Source: Promethearchaeota archaeon (GTDB lineage: Archaea > Asgardarchaeota > Lokiarchaeia > Sigynarchaeales > SOKP01). Taken from it: a stretch of 15,268 bases of DNA. The stretch is from assembly GCA_019057735.1 (NCBI GenBank), contig JAHLWV010000031.1, positions 1 to 15,268 on the forward strand, in the 5' to 3' direction. How positions within the stretch are numbered: position 1 is the first letter of the stretch; each line of letters starts with the position of its first letter. Below the pieces are notes generated by a model that saw nothing but the letters and a program-made list of their open reading frames with translations, searched no databases and was not told the origin of the DNA. The position numbers were made by a program, and so were the translations under genes. Of the stretch, positions 12,786 through 15,268 are shown piece by piece.

Positions 12786-15268
12786 ATGTCCCTTACTAAC
12801 TACACCAACTCAAAGAAATCGCTAGTCGAAGAAGAAACGGAGGAAGAAATATTTGAGTACGTCCAAGACGAGCGCATCCTTCGAGTATTATTCGAGCAAA
12901 AGATATTCAAGCTTCGACAAATTCAGAAAGAGGCGATCCAAAAGGGATTATTTTTTCGAAAGTCGTTCCTAGTATGCGCGCCTTCGGGAAGTGGTAAAAC
13001 TCTTATAGGAGAAATTAGCGCCGTAAACAATGTGTTTCAAAAGTTTGGCAAATCCATTTATTTAGTCCCCTATAAAGCTCTCGCAACTGAAAAATATGTC
13101 CATTTTAAAAAAGCTTACGAGCGATTCGGTGTTAAAACCGAGCTATCAATAGGTGATTACGATGTGGACGATTCGCGGCTAGCTAAGGCGGATATAATTG
13201 TTACAACATACGAGAAAATGGATTCAATCTTGCGAAATTTTAGCGAAAAAGAATGGATTTTTGATATTTCGACTATTATCATTGACGAAATTCACATTTT
13301 AGGAGAATCGAGCGGTTCTCGAGGTCCACGGTTGGAGTCTCTGATAGTACGATTAAACGAGTTTTTATCTCAACCACAATTAATTGGGCTTTCCGCCACT
13401 ATAAAAAATCCTGAATTTTTCAACGAGTGGCTTTCTTCTCTTGGAAACGATACTACGCTAATATTTTCGGAAGCTCGACCTGTACCTTTACATTATAGAA
13501 TAGAAATAACTCAAAATAAAAATTCCACTATAAAAAAAATAATAAAGGCCACCTTAAACGACAGAGGACAAATTTTAGTGTTTCTAAATCGAAGGAAATC
13601 CACTCAACAGACTGCTCAAAACCTTAAAAATTTGGTGAAAACTCAATTAACAGAAACCGAATTAAAAGCGTGTAAAAAGGTAGAAGAGAAACTCAACAAA
13701 ATAAAAGGAAGACACGCTGAGTTAAGGAAAGCGGTTAAATGTGGAATAGGGTTTCATCACGCTGGACTGCTTCCAAAGGAGCGAAAACTTATAGAAGACG
13801 CATACAAAAAGCATATAATTAAAGTAATATGTTGCACCACTACATTAAGTGCCGGTGTTAATGTGCCTGCGCGAGTAGTCATCGTAAAAGATTTCAAACG
13901 ATATGTGACTTCAGGCCACAACATAAAAAACTTTTCGGGTTATTACGAGAACGGAGATGGGTTTAGCTACTTCATGCCATTCTCTGCTAATTCAGTGTTC
14001 CAAATGCTCGGTCGAGCGGGAAGACCGGGATTTGATTCGGAAGGTTTTGGCTATTTATTGGCTAATAACGTCGACGAACGGGATTGGATCGAAGATCATT
14101 ACTTCCAGAACGCTGTTCCATTAGAAACTTATATTCCTAAATACAACGATCTAACTTCGGGACTCAACAAGCTTAACACTTTAAAAGAACAAGTGCTTCT
14201 ACGGATTTACGAGGAGAAAAATATCACCTTAGATAAATTAAAAGAATTCTTCCAAAAAACTTATTTTTGGTACGGTATCAAACAAAACAAATCAAAAAAT
14301 CGACAGATTCCCATCGATCAGCTCTTGATGATTAAAGAAATTACCCCCATTAACATCTTGAAACTGCACTCCGACCCGAAAAAGGTAGAAAGTTTGTCAA
14401 ATAATCACCACCAAATTAAGATCACCAAGTTGACGAAGTCAAATCTATCGGGCTACATAAAAACGGATTTTGGAGTGTTTTTTACGGAATTCGATATTGA
14501 CGTTGGGATACGATGCTCGTGTGGGTTTGAAAATGGGATATCCAACAATTACTCAGACGATCAATTCTCTTTTGAATTCTGCGACCACATCACCGCACTT
14601 TTACTACACCTAATCGGTATCCCCGACCAGAACTTCCAGAAATACGTCCAAGACATTGTTCCTAAGTCGGTAAAAAACCAATATGTTCTCAATTACTTGT
14701 TCGAAAAAGGGTTAATCATTAAACGGGACAATGGCACCATTAAATGTTCGCAATTCGGAAAACTCATTATCAGGTTGTATCTTTACCCCGTTTCAGGTGT
14801 TTTAATACGATACAAACTCGAAAATGTTGCGCTTGAAACCTATCAAGACGTCGTAAAAGAAGCATACGAGGTGCTAAAAGCAGAATCAAAAGTTCGAAAC
14901 TACAAAATGCTCCAACCCCTTATGGAATGGTGTGACGAAGAGACAATTGACGATATTTTGGAGCGACACAAAATAATGGCAGGCGATCTTTATACCATTA
15001 AGGACAACTTAGAACGAATTATCACATTTATTGGGATTATTGCAGTTCATTTAAGCGAGTCCGATCCAGATATCGCTGAAGCTATGGTTAAAGTAGCAGA
15101 AATGTCCGAAACCCTTAAAATTCGAGTGCATTACGGGATTAGCGAAGAATTATTTGATTTAGTTTTAAGATTAGACAATGTGGCAAGAGCGAGAGCGAGG
15201 ATCTTGTATAATGCAGGATACCATACTGCTACTAAGGTAAAAAAAGAAAATCCTTATGTACTTAATCG
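12786..15268 (+). CDS. Hel308/Ski2-like helicase with SWIM zinc motif (3' end cut)
   Basis: An open frame of 827 codons running off the right edge. It is an SF2 DExH helicase of the Ski2/Hel308 group, a 3'-5' ATP-driven unwinding enzyme. The Q-like motif is FKLRQIQKEAI (41-51), Walker A APSGSGKT (65-72), motif II DEIH (167-170), motif III SAT (203-205) and motif IV region ILVFLNRR (263-270). FHHAGLLP (323-330), TTTLSAGVNVPAR (351-363) and motif VI QMLGRAGRPG (406-415) complete the core, all intact. A winged-helix half starts near 463 and resumes near 629. Between them an insertion carries C577-x-C579 and C599-x-H601, the SWIM zinc signature. The C-terminus has a Hel308-like ratchet region and ISEELFDLV.. 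then RARARILYNAG, the domain-5 HhH. It is divergent from the HhH membrane protein. A true Hel308 orthologue elsewhere in the genome would make this a paralogue. Confidence 0.85.
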   Translation, partial: MSLTNYTNSKKSLVEEETEEEIFEYVQDERILRVLFEQKIFKLRQIQKEAIQKGLFFRKSFLVCAPSGSGKTLIGEISAVNNVFQKFGKSIYLVPYKALATEKYVHFKKAYERFGVKTELSIGDYDVDDSRLAKADIIVTTYEKMDSILRNFSEKEWIFDISTIIIDEIHILGESSGSRGPRLESLIVRLNEFLSQPQLIGLSATIKNPEFFNEWLSSLGNDTTLIFSEARPVPLHYRIEITQNKNSTIKKIIKATLNDRGQILVFLNRRKSTQQTAQNLKNLVKTQLTETELKACKKVEEKLNKIKGRHAELRKAVKCGIGFHHAGLLPKERKLIEDAYKKHIIKVICCTTTLSAGVNVPARVVIVKDFKRYVTSGHNIKNFSGYYENGDGFSYFMPFSANSVFQMLGRAGRPGFDSEGFGYLLANNVDERDWIEDHYFQNAVPLETYIPKYNDLTSGLNKLNTLKEQVLLRIYEEKNITLDKLKEFFQKTYFWYGIKQNKSKNRQIPIDQLLMIKEITPINILKLHSDPKKVESLSNNHHQIKITKLTKSNLSGYIKTDFGVFFTEFDIDVGIRCSCGFENGISNNYSDDQFSFEFCDHITALLLHLIGIPDQNFQKYVQDIVPKSVKNQYVLNYLFEKGLIIKRDNGTIKCSQFGKLIIRLYLYPVSGVLIRYKLENVALETYQDVVKEAYEVLKAESKVRNYKMLQPLMEWCDEETIDDILERHKIMAGDLYTIKDNLERIITFIGIIAVHLSESDPDIAEAMVKVAEMSETLKIRVHYGISEELFDLVLRLDNVARARARILYNAGYHTATKVKKENPYVLN

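Noticed and set aside
4861..15268. Known antiviral defence system (HerA-type, DISARM-like)
   Set aside because: The HerA-like protein lacks catalytic residues and has TM hairpins, no partner nuclease or methyltransferase is within the cluster, and no defence-island hallmarks flank it; a transfer or anchoring role fits better.

Overview
The window reads as AT-rich archaeal DNA, most likely from an Asgard archaeon. The case for Archaea is a Ski2/Hel308-type DNA helicase, a RadA-like helix-hairpin-helix module, TATA boxes about 25-35 bases ahead of start codons (many genes look leaderless) and oligo-T tracts after stop codons. The case for Asgard rests mainly on a small stand-alone longin-like protein, a fold that group carries in many copies. 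A Heimdallarchaeia-like lineage is a guess. No rRNA, tRNA, CRISPR array or insertion sequence is visible.

Left third (1-4703) is a mixed set of single genes. It holds the 3' part of a CoiA-like nuclease gene cut by the window edge, a class I SAM methyltransferase on the minus strand, a doubtful 44-codon ORF, a longin-like protein, a minus-strand thiolase-like protein of the TLP1 type that lacks the thiolase cysteines, and an E1/ThiF-like adenylyltransferase without the usual zinc cysteines. These look like ordinary monocistronic genes with their own promoters.

The middle (4861-12531, all minus strand) is the most unusual part. A 614-residue protein has an N-terminal RadA-like HhH DNA-binding module, a long acidic linker and a C-terminal two-helix membrane hairpin. 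After an oligo-T terminator and a new TATA box comes a tightly coupled four-gene operon. It encodes a 250-residue four-TM protein, a 284-residue helical protein with two C-terminal TMs, a 1257-residue membrane protein with a HerA/VirB4-like ATPase fold whose Walker A and Walker B motifs are both degenerate, and a 123-residue coiled-coil protein. Junctions are 4-nt overlap, 8-nt gap and 1-nt overlap, with Shine-Dalgarno sequences and GTG/TTG starts inside the operon.

Right end (12786-15268): a Hel308/Ski2-like DExH helicase, divergently transcribed from the HhH gene and cut by the right edge. It has all core motifs intact and carries a CxC...CxH SWIM-type zinc motif in an insertion inside its winged-helix region.

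Working hypothesis (inference): the HhH membrane protein, the four-gene operon and perhaps the SWIM helicase form a membrane-bound DNA-handling complex, loosely like archaeal Ced/T4SS-type DNA transfer machines, but with a HerA/VirB4 subunit that has lost its catalytic residues. The CoiA-like nuclease on the left fits a DNA-uptake or recombination theme, but unrelated genes separate it from the cluster.
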